Shown here in pieces: positions 1 through 9,246 of a DNA stretch of 64,000 bases (the first letter of the stretch is position 1; every line of letters starts with the position of its first letter). A program made the position numbers and the translations under genes. This stretch comes from CAZLRH01 sp964562015 (lineage in GTDB: Bacteria > Verrucomicrobiota > Verrucomicrobiia > Opitutales > JABDGR01), in NCBI GenBank assembly GCA_964562015.1, contig CAZLRH010000019.1, positions 4,070 to 68,069 of the forward strand, read 5' to 3'. The notes beneath the pieces are model-generated. The model was given only the letters and a program-made list of their open reading frames with translations. It was not told the DNA's origin and searched no databases.

Positions 1-1706
1 GGATTCGCGCAGGTGAAGACGGTGAGGCTGCGGTGCTTGAGCGCGAGCCAGGCCACGTACACGAACACCGGCGGGTAAATCATCCACCACGGCCAGAATT
101 CCCAGCGTGTGAAACGACGCCAGCGCGAGAGCCACAACCGGCGTCCGCGCCAGGTACACATCGGCAGGACCACATGCACGACCGCCGCGAGGCCCAGAAC
201 GACCAGCAGCAACATGGCAAAGGCCGCCTTCTCATAGCGCTCCACGTAATAGAGCATCTGCTGGCCCAGCAACGCGGCGATGCCGACGAACGGCGGCGTC
301 CACACCGCGCCGGCCACCAACAGCCCCACGGCCAGGCGCATGAACGAAAAGCGCAAAATTCCGGCGCCAATGAATAGTGGCACGCGGCTCGCGGGCACGA
401 ATCGGGAGATGAAAATCAGCCACATCCCGCGTTTGCCGAAGGACTCGCTCATGCGCTGCAAATCCGCCTCCTTGATCCACCAACGGAAGGGCGGATAACG
501 CATGGCGGGCCGGCCGAAATATAGCCCGGCGAGGTAGAGCAGCAGGTCGCCGATGTAGATGCCCACAAAGCAGGCGATGGTGGCCATCCAGAAGCCCAGC
601 ACGCCGCGCGCCACCAGCAGGCCCGCGCCGATGCAGGTCAAGTCCTCGGCAATGAGGGTCGCGAGTACAATAAGTGCGAGTATGGCTAAAAGATAAACGC
701 CGCTGGCCTGGTCGCGCGGGGTCATTTGCGCGCGCGCCTCCTCCAACCGTTGCGGGCGGGCGGTGGCCTTGGTTTTCGCCTGGCCGGCCTGCACCCGGCG
801 GACGAAATCCCGCAGATGGTCGGCGATGTCTTCCGGATGCTGGTAAATTTCCCCGTGGCCGCCATGATGCAGGGCCAGCTCGCTTTGCGGGACGAGGCGG
901 TTGGCTTCGCGCGCGACGGCGACCGGCTCGAGCAGGTCGTTGTCGCCGTGCAGGATCAACATCGGTTCGCGATAATTCTGGAGCAGGTCGCGCACACGCC
1001 GCTGGTCGGTGTCCCAATAGCTGCCGGCATACGCCTCGTTAAAGGTCGAAATGTCCATGATGCCGAAATGCGGCAGGAGTTCCTGGGCGAGCGTGATAAG
1101 GGCGATTTGCGCGCCGTAGAGGGCATGGTTAAGCACCGGGTCGCCCAGCCACTCGTATTCGACCGGGCCGGTGGAATCGATCAGCGTCACGGATTGCACG
1201 CGCGTCGGCGCGAGTTCGGCGAATTCCAGCGCGATGTCGCCCCCGAAGCCGTAGCCGGCCAGATTGGCGTGCGGAATATGCAATTGATCGAGCAGCGCCA
1301 GCAATTGCATGGCCTGGGTTTCGGCCGAGTAGTTGGGCAGCTCAGGCCCGGCGGAGGCGCCGAAGCCCGGCATGTCGGGAACAACCAGGCGAAAATCCGG
1401 CGTGAGTTCGCGGACGAGGCCGTCGAGGGCCGGGGAACGCATCGGGCTGCCATTGAGGAGCACGAGCACATGCGTGTCCGCAGCCGCAGTGGGCCGGGTG
1501 TCGAGGTAGTAAAGGGGGGTGCTTTCGCCGGTGGGCCGCTCATCGTCATCGATGACGGGTGCTTGGGCCACTTGCTGGCCGAGGCGGACAATTCCGTGGG
1601 GCGGGCGGGCCCATTGCACAAAATGCGACAGCGCCAGCAGCCCCAGGTAAGACCAGAGGATGCGCCAGCGCCAGCGGCGTCGCCAGAGGGAATCCGGGGT
1701 ATTCAC
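1..1706 (-). CDS. alpha/beta-hydrolase - DedA (VTT) membrane fusion protein, C-terminus outside window
   Basis: An uninterrupted minus-strand frame of about 568 codons runs off the left edge. After a short N-terminal membrane segment (SYLGLLALSHF) comes an alpha/beta-hydrolase fold: VLLNGSPM, VVPDMPGFGAS, the elbow LAGYGFGGDIALEF, an acidic-residue strand LILHGDNDLLEP and LHHGGHGEIYQHPE with the candidate His. From roughly residue 330 a DedA/SNARE-associated membrane domain follows, with the family signature FISRFVPASRVPLFIGAG and several hydrophobic spans. In DedA proteins this domain is linked to membrane lipid or proton-coupled transport. The nucleophile elbow has Gly where Ser is expected, so hydrolase activity is doubtful. 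The start is inferred as GTG at 1706, because an in-frame stop lies at 1757-1755; a TATAAT box sits at 1759-1754. It is probably co-transcribed with the NRDE and DinB genes upstream. Confidence 0.8.
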   Translation of the reverse strand, partial: MNTPDSLWRRRWRWRILWSYLGLLALSHFVQWARPPHGIVRLGQQVAQAPVIDDDERPTGESTPLYYLDTRPTAAADTHVLVLLNGSPMRSPALDGLVRELTPDFRLVVPDMPGFGASAGPELPNYSAETQAMQLLALLDQLHIPHANLAGYGFGGDIALEFAELAPTRVQSVTLIDSTGPVEYEWLGDPVLNHALYGAQIALITLAQELLPHFGIMDISTFNEAYAGSYWDTDQRRVRDLLQNYREPMLILHGDNDLLEPVAVAREANRLVPQSELALHHGGHGEIYQHPEDIADHLRDFVRRVQAGQAKTKATARPQRLEEARAQMTPRDQASGVYLLAILALIVLATLIAEDLTCIGAGLLVARGVLGFWMATIACFVGIYIGDLLLYLAGLYFGRPAMRYPPFRWWIKEADLQRMSESFGKRGMWLIFISRFVPASRVPLFIGAGILRFSFMRLAVGLLVAGAVWTPPFVGIAALLGQQMLYYVERYEKAAFAMLLLVVLGLAAVVHVVLPMCTWRGRRLWLSRWRRFTRWEFWPWWMIYPPVFVYVAWLALKHRSLTVFTCAN

Positions 1707-1789
1707 AAAAAAGGAGGGCTGGGCGCAGGAGTCGGTTCCCGCGCAAAGGGGTGATTATACCAAAAAATCGGCGCAATGCTCGCCGTTTC

Positions 1790-2542
1790 TTAGCGGCGCT
1801 GGCGGAGAAACAGGCGGGCCACCAAGGGCGGTCCGGGCATGGCGCCTTCCTTTCGCGACCGCACTCCATAGGCGAAAACGGCGGTGTTGTTCGGCCCAAC
1901 CACCAAGTGACTGACGCTTACCGTGCGCGCGTCCGGCCGATCCATAAGAACGCCCCGGGCCGGTTGCTCGGGGTCTGCCTGGCGGTGGAATTGATCGAGT
2001 TCCTGCGGGGTGACCCCGTTTTTGGCATTCCAGAGTTGAGCAAATAGGTTCCGGCGGTACGCGACAATTTCGGCGCCGTGGTAAGACGACGAAGTCAAAA
2101 AAGGCAGCGGCTCCAATTCCGTTTCCTCGCGCAAGGTGTGGGTGTCCCAGCACCAGCGGCGCGCGGCTTCCGCCCGGCCCAGGGCGATGAGATAAAATCC
2201 CGCGCAGCGGCGCAGGGGCGCGGCGGCCAGCCGTTCGGCCAGCACGGCGACGGACGGCACGTCCGCCAAATCCCGCAAGAGCAGACCGCGGCTGAGGGCG
2301 GGAGATTCGGCCGCGGCGGGCGCCGGCGGATAATGGTTCACCAAGCCGAGGCTGACCCCGAAGGCATTGACCAGCAGCCAGGTGCCGCGATGGTCGGAAT
2401 CCGTGGGGGATAAGTACGGCACCCCGCGGCAGTCACCCTGGCCCGGCGGCAGCGCGGAGCCGCGCGTGCGGCGTTCATCACGGTTGAAGAACAACTCGTA
2501 ACCGTCCGCCTCCGCGTCCCGCCACCACGTTACCGTGCACAT
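1790..2542 (-). CDS. NRDE family protein (TANGO2-like)
   Basis: A 250-residue protein starting MCTVTWW, with the family signature FFNRDERR about 20 residues in. NRDE/TANGO2 proteins resemble Ntn hydrolases in which Cys2 becomes N-terminal. Their biochemical role is unsettled; the human homologue is linked to Golgi organisation, lipid and heme handling. The start at 2542 was preferred to an upstream one because the family begins MCT. The start codon lies inside the end of the DinB gene (13-nt overlap), suggesting translational coupling. Confidence 0.85.
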   Translation of the reverse strand: MCTVTWWRDAEADGYELFFNRDERRTRGSALPPGQGDCRGVPYLSPTDSDHRGTWLLVNAFGVSLGLVNHYPPAPAAAESPALSRGLLLRDLADVPSVAVLAERLAAAPLRRCAGFYLIALGRAEAARRWCWDTHTLREETELEPLPFLTSSSYHGAEIVAYRRNLFAQLWNAKNGVTPQELDQFHRQADPEQPARGVLMDRPDARTVSVSHLVVGPNNTAVFAYGVRSRKEGAMPGPPLVARLFLRQRR

Positions 2543-3063
2543 GCGGCGCCCTGCGATTGCTGAAAGCGCAGCGTCGAGGGGGCCACGCCAAAAGCCGGCT
2601 CGAGCGCCACTCCCAGCTGGTGGCAAATCACCGCAATCAAGGCGTAGTGGTGAATCGTATGACTCAATAAAAATTGCAATTCCCGGCGGCCGCTCGAGGG
2701 CGTCCAGGCCTCGTCATCCGGCACGTCGCTGCCGGTATCCATGCGGACGGACAGGGGCACGGCGAGCTGGTCGGGCTGGAGGGCCTGCAAGTCGCGGCCC
2801 ACGGCTTCGAGGCGGCCGGCGGCGTAGGCGGGGTCGGTCTCAATCAGCGAGTCGCGGGTGCGGGCATCGTAGTCCACGCGGCCTCCGGCAAGCCCCTCGA
2901 GGTAGCACGTATAGTGGTCGAGATTGTGCCGGAAGTGACCGCCGAGCGAGCTATGGAAGCATTCCGGCTGCGGGCGGGCATACTGGGCGGGCGACACCCG
3001 GCGGAGCAAGGCGATGCCTTGCGCAAGGCAAGCCAGCGTGTCAGTCACGAGAAAATCATTCAT
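2530..3063 (-). CDS. DinB family protein
   Basis: A 177-residue four-helix-bundle protein. It contains GGHFRHNLDHYTCYLEGL near residue 40 and LLSHTIHHYALIAVI near residue 135, which supply the His triad used for metal binding in DinB/YfiT-like proteins. Members include thiol-dependent transferases as well as many of unknown function, so no substrate can be assigned. The start MNDFLVTD was chosen because the upstream extension is Pro/Gly rich and unlike the family. It heads a three-gene minus-strand run with the NRDE and hydrolase-DedA genes. Confidence 0.75.
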   Translation of the reverse strand: MNDFLVTDTLACLAQGIALLRRVSPAQYARPQPECFHSSLGGHFRHNLDHYTCYLEGLAGGRVDYDARTRDSLIETDPAYAAGRLEAVGRDLQALQPDQLAVPLSVRMDTGSDVPDDEAWTPSSGRRELQFLLSHTIHHYALIAVICHQLGVALEPAFGVAPSTLRFQQSQGAACAR

Positions 3064-3308
3064 CACGGCAAAAAAGCGAGAATAGGCGCAAGGCTGCGCG
3101 GAGCCGGGCGCCGGGATGGTCCCGGCTGCCTCCGCGTTACCTTTGCTCACTAAGTGATTAAACGCAAGCAAGCTTTGTGCTAGGCCCGCCACGCCCGGGT
3201 CCGGGCGTTTTTTGTCCACGCCGGGCCAGAAAGGCACACGGGTTCTTTCGCACAGCGGATGCTTGACTTGCGCGCCGCGCTGGCAATGATGAAACGCTTC
3301 CCTGCACC

Positions 3309-3554
3309 ATGGCTGACAAGAAGGACAAATGGCCGGACAACATCCGCGGAAAATTTTTCGTGGATCGGCAATGCATTGACTGCGATCTGTGCCGCGAGAC
3401 CGCGCCGGATTTTTTCACCCGCCATGAGGATGGGGGTTATTCCTACGTGTACAAGCAGCCAACGACCCAGGAAGACATCGACAAGTGCATGGAGGCCTTG
3501 GTCGGCTGCCCGGTTGAGGCCATTGGCAGCGATGGCGACGAGCCGGCGGCCTAG
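3309..3554 (+). CDS. small single-cluster ferredoxin
   Basis: An 81-residue cytoplasmic electron carrier. Cys22, Cys25 and Cys28 form CIDCDLC, and Cys67 sits in the GCPVEAIG motif typical of 4Fe-4S or 3Fe-4S single-cluster ferredoxins. An extra Cys at about 60 resembles the disulfide cysteine of Thermotoga/Desulfovibrio-type ferredoxins. No redox partner is adjacent. It is convergent with the next minus-strand gene and both use the same CTAG palindrome for their stop codons. Confidence 0.9.
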   Translation: MADKKDKWPDNIRGKFFVDRQCIDCDLCRETAPDFFTRHEDGGYSYVYKQPTTQEDIDKCMEALVGCPVEAIGSDGDEPAA

Positions 3555-4645
3555 GCGCCGTTTTCGTCGGGCAATTGGTCCACGTAATACAGCGAGCCCG
3601 CGCGGTCGCGTCCCGGCCAGCGGCGCTGGTCGATGCCCCAGGCCGCCGCAGCGCGCAAGACGAGCGCATTGAGCGTCATTTCGTATTCGAAAATGCGCCA
3701 CGGCAGGGGCAGGTCCGACTTCACCACCCAAGTATACGAACCACCCATTTGGAGGAGGGGCCGGGCGCGTTCGAGCAGGGTCGTTTCCAGGGGCGTCGGA
3801 CCATGCAGCACCAGCACCGGCAGCGGCTTCCCCGCGACCAGCGCCTGGAAAGGCCCGTGCGCAAACGCCAGATAATCCCACACCGGCGCGGGCGGCAAAA
3901 ACAAGCCCTCCATGAATTTGGCGGCCAGATTTTGTCCGAAGCGCGGAAAGGGGTCGGCGGCGAGCAGCGCACAGCCATGGCGGAAGGGTTCGAGGGCGAG
4001 GGAGGAGGCGCGAATGGGCGCGGCCCGCAGTGCCGCCAACAAGGTATCCTTCGCGCAAGGCGGCACCGCTCCCGGCCACGCGGCCTCGACAAATTGGAGG
4101 CAGGCCAGGTAGCCCGCCAGCGGGCCCAGTTGGCGCAGGAGCAAATGATTTTCCTGCTCTTCCGGCGGGTAGCCGCACAGGGCCACGCCTGCGGCCAATT
4201 GCCGTTCGAGATAGCGGGCCGTCTCCGGCAGGCCAGCGCGGGCCAGACTTTCCGGGGTGGCCGCACTGAAGAAATAAGTCCGCGCAAACTGCCCTACGCG
4301 ATCCAGCGCCAGGCGCGCATTGGGTGCGAGCCAGGGCGCAAACACCGCGAGCGTGCGGCCGGTGGCGGCACGGTCTGGAGCGCGGCCAAAAGCGCTCAGA
4401 GGCCGGTATTCCGCCGCGCCCTCGGTATATTCATTGACCAGGTAAACGAGAAAGCGTGCATGCGCCTCGCCGGCGGCACCCGCGCCGGTCGCCACGATGC
4501 GCCCGGTGACATTTAACTTCGCCGGCAATCGAGGCGCCGTCAGCAAACCCGCCAGCAAGTCCGGCGCCTGCTCCAAGCGCTCGCGCAGCAGGGCATGGCC
4601 GAGCGGGTCGCTGGCGGGAGCTTGGAACGGGCGGTCGGCAAGCAT
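3551..4645 (-). CDS. SIS-like (sugar isomerase fold) protein, function unassigned
   Basis: A 364-residue soluble protein. The N-terminal third has a Rossmann-type pattern (GRIVATGAGAAGEAHARFL, then TLAVFAPWLAPNA) resembling SIS-domain proteins such as the isomerase half of glucosamine-6-phosphate synthase. A second similar half is suggested by LPVLVLHGPTPLETTLLERA. No glutaminase or DNA-binding domain is present and the usual SIS Ser/Thr-rich phosphosugar loops are not clear. The assignment rests on fold-level resemblance only. An intrinsic terminator lies upstream of it at 4747-4774. Confidence 0.5.
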   Translation of the reverse strand: MLADRPFQAPASDPLGHALLRERLEQAPDLLAGLLTAPRLPAKLNVTGRIVATGAGAAGEAHARFLVYLVNEYTEGAAEYRPLSAFGRAPDRAATGRTLAVFAPWLAPNARLALDRVGQFARTYFFSAATPESLARAGLPETARYLERQLAAGVALCGYPPEEQENHLLLRQLGPLAGYLACLQFVEAAWPGAVPPCAKDTLLAALRAAPIRASSLALEPFRHGCALLAADPFPRFGQNLAAKFMEGLFLPPAPVWDYLAFAHGPFQALVAGKPLPVLVLHGPTPLETTLLERARPLLQMGGSYTWVVKSDLPLPWRIFEYEMTLNALVLRAAAAWGIDQRRWPGRDRAGSLYYVDQLPDENGA

Positions 4646-4746
4646 GGGGCGGCAACAATTTTAGCCAACCTTAAGGCCAGCGGTCGAGGCAGGCGAGGTG
4701 TTTTATGTCGCCTCCAATTTGGTGGCGAGGGCCGGAATTTGGGCAC

Positions 4747-4774
4747 AAAAAAGGGAGGCCGCAGCCTCCCTTTT
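4747..4774. terminator. bidirectional intrinsic terminator
   Basis: A 7-bp GC stem (GGGAGGC / GCCTCCC, 4753-4759 and 4764-4770) with a 4-nt loop, flanked by six A on the left and four T on the right, so it has a U-tract in both directions. It lies just downstream of the outer-membrane protein gene ending at 4808. Confidence 0.85.
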
Positions 4775-4807
4775 GTTTTCGCCCACCCGGCGAATGATGG
4801 TCCGAGT

Positions 4808-6040
4808 CTAGTAACGCAACGAAGCCGAAATCGTCACCAGATTGATGTTGTAGGTGGAGCCGAAGGCATTCGAACTATTCATATAGTAGGAATAGCCGGC
4901 GCTCAATTGCAGGTAAGTCGTCGGGCTCCAATTGATGCTAAAGCTCGGGTTGTAAGTGTTGTCCCGGCGACCGCCGGAGCCGGCGCCCAAGTACTCCGAA
5001 TAAGTGTAGCTCATCGGGGTGGCGTCCAAGGAAATGAACTCCGAATAAATGTAGTGGGCGGAGAGCGAAGCGCTCGTGGATTCGATGTTCTGACCCTGCG
5101 CACCGGCGCTGAACCCGCGGTTCGTATTGAGGAAAAAGGCCAACTTGGGGCTAAAGTCGTACTGCAGCTTGCCGTTGAAGCCGACGGTGGTGTCGTCGCC
5201 GCTGGGCGCGCCCGGGGCGCCGTCAATCTTGTTGTTCGTGATACCGACGGTGACGGTGCCGGTGATTTTTTCCCACGACTTGATGTGGGCGCTCAGGCCA
5301 CCGTAGTTGTTGTAGCGGCGGCGGCCGAAGGCGACCGGCGTGGTCGCATTGGGCGGCGGCAGGAACGCCTTCGAGTTTTCCGGCTCCGTCTGGGTGTAAG
5401 TGTAGCTTACGCCGAAGTCAAAGCTGGGCGAGTAAATGTAGTACAGGTTAAAGGGGAACGTGTACACGCTGACGTTTTGATACGGCGTGCCCGAGCCGCC
5501 TTGATATTCCGTCTGCGTAAAGTCAATCGCCACGTCGGTGTAGAATTTGGGCGAAATATCATAGTGCACCTTGCCGTCCGCATTTTCCACGTCCGAACGC
5601 AGGATGGTCGAGAGGGTGGGGGTGATGGCCGATTGGGTGTTGGTGTAGGCCTGCACATAGGACAGCTTCACCGTGAAGATGAAATCACCCTGCTCGCGGG
5701 AGGCGGTCAGGTAGATGTTGGAGAGGTTGTCGTTCAGGCTGTCGTTCTGGATGTAGCGGATGAAGTCTTCCCGGTAGGTGAGGTTGACGTTGGTCGTGGA
5801 GTCCTTCCCGTAATTGACCTCGAAGCCGGGGGATACCGTCACAATGTAGTCGTCCTTCTTATTCGGGCCGCCCGGAGACGACAGAATGTTGGAATTGTAC
5901 TGGCCCGTCGCCGTGCCTTTGAAAAAGATGTCCAGGTTGTCGCCGATGGAGACAAGCGGGGCGGCCGACGCGGTCGGCACCCCAGCAGAGGCGGCAAGCA
6001 GGGCGGCCAGCAAAATAGGACTTTTGAGCGAGGGTTTCAT
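4808..6040 (-). CDS. outer-membrane beta-barrel protein (BBP2-like)
   Basis: A 410-residue protein with a Sec signal peptide (MKPSLKSPILLAALLA to ASAA, cleavage near residue 27). It then has alternating amphipathic strands rich in Tyr, Asn and Thr, and ends in the aromatic SASLRY typical of BAM-dependent barrels. The repeated pattern of DFIRY followed by SNIYLTASRE resembles the putative beta-barrel porin 2 family, often found in exopolysaccharide or PEP-CTERM-bearing bacteria. Substrate is unknown. It is monocistronic, ending at a strong terminator. Its promoter must lie in the 6041-6374 gap shared with the divergent TPR gene. Confidence 0.8.
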   Translation of the reverse strand: MKPSLKSPILLAALLAASAGVPTASAAPLVSIGDNLDIFFKGTATGQYNSNILSSPGGPNKKDDYIVTVSPGFEVNYGKDSTTNVNLTYREDFIRYIQNDSLNDNLSNIYLTASREQGDFIFTVKLSYVQAYTNTQSAITPTLSTILRSDVENADGKVHYDISPKFYTDVAIDFTQTEYQGGSGTPYQNVSVYTFPFNLYYIYSPSFDFGVSYTYTQTEPENSKAFLPPPNATTPVAFGRRRYNNYGGLSAHIKSWEKITGTVTVGITNNKIDGAPGAPSGDDTTVGFNGKLQYDFSPKLAFFLNTNRGFSAGAQGQNIESTSASLSAHYIYSEFISLDATPMSYTYSEYLGAGSGGRRDNTYNPSFSINWSPTTYLQLSAGYSYYMNSSNAFGSTYNINLVTISASLRY

Positions 6041-6374
6041 AGGTTGTAACGGGTGCAGAAGGTTAGGTGCGGATTTGGATTCGTAATAAGTCGCTGATTT
6101 AGGCCTCGGTCAAACATGTTTTTTTGACCACTGGCAAGCCCTTATTTTAGCAAAAAAATAACCATGGGGTAAAAAGTCATGCCAACCCCAGTGGCCGGGG
6201 CGTTACTACGCAGGAAATTCAACCCCGCCCGGCGGGGATTGGGATTGCCTTTATGGGGGTGGTTCCCCATAAGCCAACTCTTCCTGCTGACCCGGCTTGT
6301 CCCGGTTGGCTTCCCCCTGACTCGGGCGGAACCAACCGCCGCGCCGCGTGGTCAGCCGGGTGAGCGTGCCGACC
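6041..6374. other. intergenic region between divergent genes
   Basis: 334 bases upstream of both the barrel protein and the TPR protein. It has an A/T-rich stretch at about 6115-6175 that could hold promoters and a GC-rich part (6190-6290) with short hairpins. No gene or known RNA motif was recognised. Confidence 0.5.
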
Positions 6375-8048
6375 ATGTCCGAAAACTCCAAATCACCCCT
6401 GACCTACGATGACCACCGGGCTTTCTGGGGGTTGGCCGTCGTCCGCCGTTGGTCCAATGGTGAACAACGGCTGCGGGTGCGCTGGTGGCGGATGCTCGTG
6501 GTGGGCTTGGTGGGCCTGGGCGCCGGCTGGCTGGCGATGGCCATGGCGCTCTACTTTTATTTTAAGATGTACCGCCATTTTGAGGAGGTGCGCTATGTGG
6601 ACATGATCAGCGTGCCTTTCCATTGGGCCGAGCACCAGCGGCGGCTGGGTGAGTATCATCTGCGCATGGGCGACGAACACTTCAAGGCCAAGCGTTACAA
6701 CGAGGCCCGGCAGTCCTACAATTTGGCCGTCGCGAAATTACCGGAGAATCTGCACGCCCGCCAGATGCTGGCCCAGTTTTCCGTGGCCGAATACCAGCAG
6801 TCCCGCAATGAAGAGAGCCTCGAATCAGCCTTCCACGTACTGGAGGACGGCCTGCCCTACGCACTGGAAGATCCCGATTACCTGAATTTTTACCTCCGGC
6901 TGCTGGTGCAGTGGCATCGCGACTCCAAGGCCATCGCGGAATGCGAGGAGTTGCTGCAAAAAAAGCCCAAGAATCCCAAGAGCGTGGCCGTGCTGGCCCT
7001 CAATTGGGTGGATTTGCTGACCATCCAGGGCCGTTTCGATCAGGCGGATGAAGTGCTCGAACGCTACGGGCTGACCCGGGGCCTCGAGGGCACCGTCCTG
7101 GCGGCCAAGGTTTTGTGGGAACGCGGGCGCCGGCGCGCGGCGGTGGATTTTCTTGAGCAAATGTTGAAGCGTTTTCCCAACAACGACTCCATTTACTCCA
7201 TCCTCTCGGTTTATTATCGAGACTTGGGTGACTTGGCGCAGGCGCGCAAATACATCCTCTACCGCGAAATCGCCTCGAATAGCGTCATGCCCCGCGTCGA
7301 AATGCTCTACCTCGAGGCCAAGAGCGGCGATAAAGACCAGGTCACCGCCGATTCCGCCAAAATCCTCGAACAGTACGGCAACGACGCCAACGCCCTGCTC
7401 GCGCTGGCCAATTTTGCCACCGACCAGGGCGAAGTGGATCTCGCCCGCCGCATTTACAGCCGCGCCATCGAAAACCGGTTTGATCCCGCCCCGTTTACCT
7501 TTTTGCTGATCGAGACTTACCTCACCGCCAAGGATTACGACAAGGCCCTCGGCTTCATCGACGAGATTGACGGTGAAAAACCGGAGTGGCTGGCTCCGCA
7601 AAAACCCGTCTTGGACAGCCTGCGCGCCGTGGCCTACTACGGGCAGGGCAACACCGAGAAGGCCGATGTTTTCCTCGCCCGCATCATCAAGGCGAACTTC
7701 CCCCACACCGAGACCATCGTTGCCATTGCCAATCGTTTCCAGCAGCTGGGCGGGTACAAAGAAGCGCAGGAGCTCCTGCTCGTGGCCTGCCAGGTCGATT
7801 CCAATAATCTCCAGGCGCTCACGCAACTGGTCAACGTGGACTTGCAGTTGGGCAGTTCGACCAACATGGAAGCCAACCTGCGCCGCATCATGCACAGCCG
7901 CCGCCCGCCGCTCGAATTGATCATGGACGCCTACCGCAAACTCGGCGGGGACCGTTTTATCTTCGTCAGCCACCGCCAGGATTTGCTCGACGAAATGAAC
8001 CACTTTATCGAAAACGCCGCCGCCCAGCGCCAGGCGGTGGAGTTGTAA
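6375..8048 (+). CDS. membrane-anchored tetratricopeptide repeat protein
   Basis: A 557-residue protein with a basic N-terminus, one transmembrane helix at about residues 39-62 and a long helical periplasmic part. TPR-like units begin near residue 95 (GEYHLRMGDEHFKAKRYNEA, then ARQMLAQF) and continue to the C-terminus. TPR proteins are scaffolds, so a role in envelope or polysaccharide assembly is possible but not shown. ATG 6375 was chosen over an in-frame GTG at 6348. It is convergent with eboD. Confidence 0.75.
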   Translation: MSENSKSPLTYDDHRAFWGLAVVRRWSNGEQRLRVRWWRMLVVGLVGLGAGWLAMAMALYFYFKMYRHFEEVRYVDMISVPFHWAEHQRRLGEYHLRMGDEHFKAKRYNEARQSYNLAVAKLPENLHARQMLAQFSVAEYQQSRNEESLESAFHVLEDGLPYALEDPDYLNFYLRLLVQWHRDSKAIAECEELLQKKPKNPKSVAVLALNWVDLLTIQGRFDQADEVLERYGLTRGLEGTVLAAKVLWERGRRRAAVDFLEQMLKRFPNNDSIYSILSVYYRDLGDLAQARKYILYREIASNSVMPRVEMLYLEAKSGDKDQVTADSAKILEQYGNDANALLALANFATDQGEVDLARRIYSRAIENRFDPAPFTFLLIETYLTAKDYDKALGFIDEIDGEKPEWLAPQKPVLDSLRAVAYYGQGNTEKADVFLARIIKANFPHTETIVAIANRFQQLGGYKEAQELLLVACQVDSNNLQALTQLVNVDLQLGSSTNMEANLRRIMHSRRPPLELIMDAYRKLGGDRFIFVSHRQDLLDEMNHFIENAAAQRQAVEL

Positions 8049-8062
8049 ATACGGTCCAAGAT

Positions 8063-9232
8063 TTAAATAGTTTCCCCAATCACCCGCTCCATCAGCTTTA
8101 AATCCACCTCACGGGTTTCTTCGCCGCGACCCCACGCGCGCAGGAGCGTCAGGGTCAACGCGCCGCCGAGATGCTGGCGAAATTCCTCCAGGCCCGCGAG
8201 TACCGCCAGGCGGCCGCGCCGGTCGCGCTGTTGCAGGAGTTGGCGCACGCGCGGATTCTTTTTTCCAGTGCCCAGATCGCAGCCAAGGCGTTCCAGCACT
8301 TGGGCGATGCGCCGGGCATCACGCGCTGGCAGCCAGCCACTTGCTGCGGCATAACGCGCGTCCAGCGCCAGGCCGACGGCTACCGCATCACCGTGGGCCA
8401 GGTGAAAATCCGACATCTGTTCGAGTTTGTGCGCAATCCAGTGGCCGTAATCCAACGGACGCGCCGCGCCCATTTCAAAGGGATCGCCGCTGGTCGCGAT
8501 ATGCCGCAAATGCAATCGCGCGCTGTCCTCAATGACTTTCTCGACTGCCTTAGCCTCGCGCCGGGCGAGCCGCACGGCCTGGGTCGCGATGTAAGTCGCC
8601 AGTTTCCCGTCGCGAATGAGGCCGACCTTGAAGGCTTCGATGATGCCGCCGCGCGCCGCCGCCGCCGGCAAAAAACGCAGAAAATCGAAATCATTGATCA
8701 CGGCCGCGGGCACGGCAAACGCGCCGACCCAGTTTTTTTTGCCGAAATAATTCACGCCGTTTTTCACGCCCACGCCACCATCCGCCTGGCTCAGGCTCGT
8801 CGTCGGCAGGCGCACCAGCCGGATGCCGCGGTGCGCGGTCGCCGCCGCAAAGCCCACGAGGTCGAGCACGGCTCCACCGCCCAGCGCGACCACATAGGAT
8901 TGCCGCGACAAATGGTGCCGCTCGATGGCCGCCCACAAACGCTCCACCAGCCGCCAGTCATTTTTCGCCGCCTCGCCGCCCGGCACGAGCAGCGGCGCGG
9001 CCACCAACTCCGCCCGTTGCGCGTGCGTGGCAAAATATTTTTTAATCTCGCCCACTAAGCCGGGCCGGGCGCGCGTCAGAGCCCGATCCGCCACCACGAG
9101 CACTCGCGGTGGATTTCCGCCCTCACGGGCGAAGGTCCGGGCCAGCACCGGATTTTCCGGCCGCATCACCCCGCGCGTGAAAATAACTTCATGGCGGAAC
9201 TCCGGGCGAATCACATGGCGGATGACAGACAT
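8063..9232 (-). CDS. eboD: EboD, 3-dehydroquinate-synthase-like enzyme
   Basis: A 389-residue member of the dehydroquinate/2-epi-5-epi-valiolone synthase family. The NAD-binding VALGGGAVLDLVGFAA lies at about 115-130, LPTTSLSQADGGVGVKNGVN at about 142-161, and the metal ligands are expected in GGIIEAFK, DYGHWIAHKLE and LAHGDAVAVGL. The context next to UbiA-type, EboE-type and TatD-type genes identifies it as the sugar-cyclase-like member of an ebo locus rather than the shikimate-pathway aroB. The ebo locus is implicated in exporting a metabolite precursor in cyanobacteria. Start MSVIRHVIRPEF was chosen since the upstream extension crosses a repeat. It is last in the minus-strand run. Confidence 0.85.
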   Translation of the reverse strand: MSVIRHVIRPEFRHEVIFTRGVMRPENPVLARTFAREGGNPPRVLVVADRALTRARPGLVGEIKKYFATHAQRAELVAAPLLVPGGEAAKNDWRLVERLWAAIERHHLSRQSYVVALGGGAVLDLVGFAAATAHRGIRLVRLPTTSLSQADGGVGVKNGVNYFGKKNWVGAFAVPAAVINDFDFLRFLPAAAARGGIIEAFKVGLIRDGKLATYIATQAVRLARREAKAVEKVIEDSARLHLRHIATSGDPFEMGAARPLDYGHWIAHKLEQMSDFHLAHGDAVAVGLALDARYAAASGWLPARDARRIAQVLERLGCDLGTGKKNPRVRQLLQQRDRRGRLAVLAGLEEFRQHLGGALTLTLLRAWGRGEETREVDLKLMERVIGETI

Positions 9233-9246
9233 GAATCGAGGACGCA

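Noticed and set aside
232..1017. Long minus-strand frame of 261 codons
   Set aside because: Arg/Pro-rich shadow in a different frame of the real hydrolase-DedA gene; no domain sense.
4595..6049. Plus-strand frame of 484 codons opposite the barrel protein
   Set aside because: Antisense shadow of a gene with a clear signal peptide and barrel pattern on the minus strand.
6825..8003. Minus-strand frame of 392 codons opposite the TPR protein
   Set aside because: Antisense shadow; the plus-strand protein has TPR helices and a membrane anchor.
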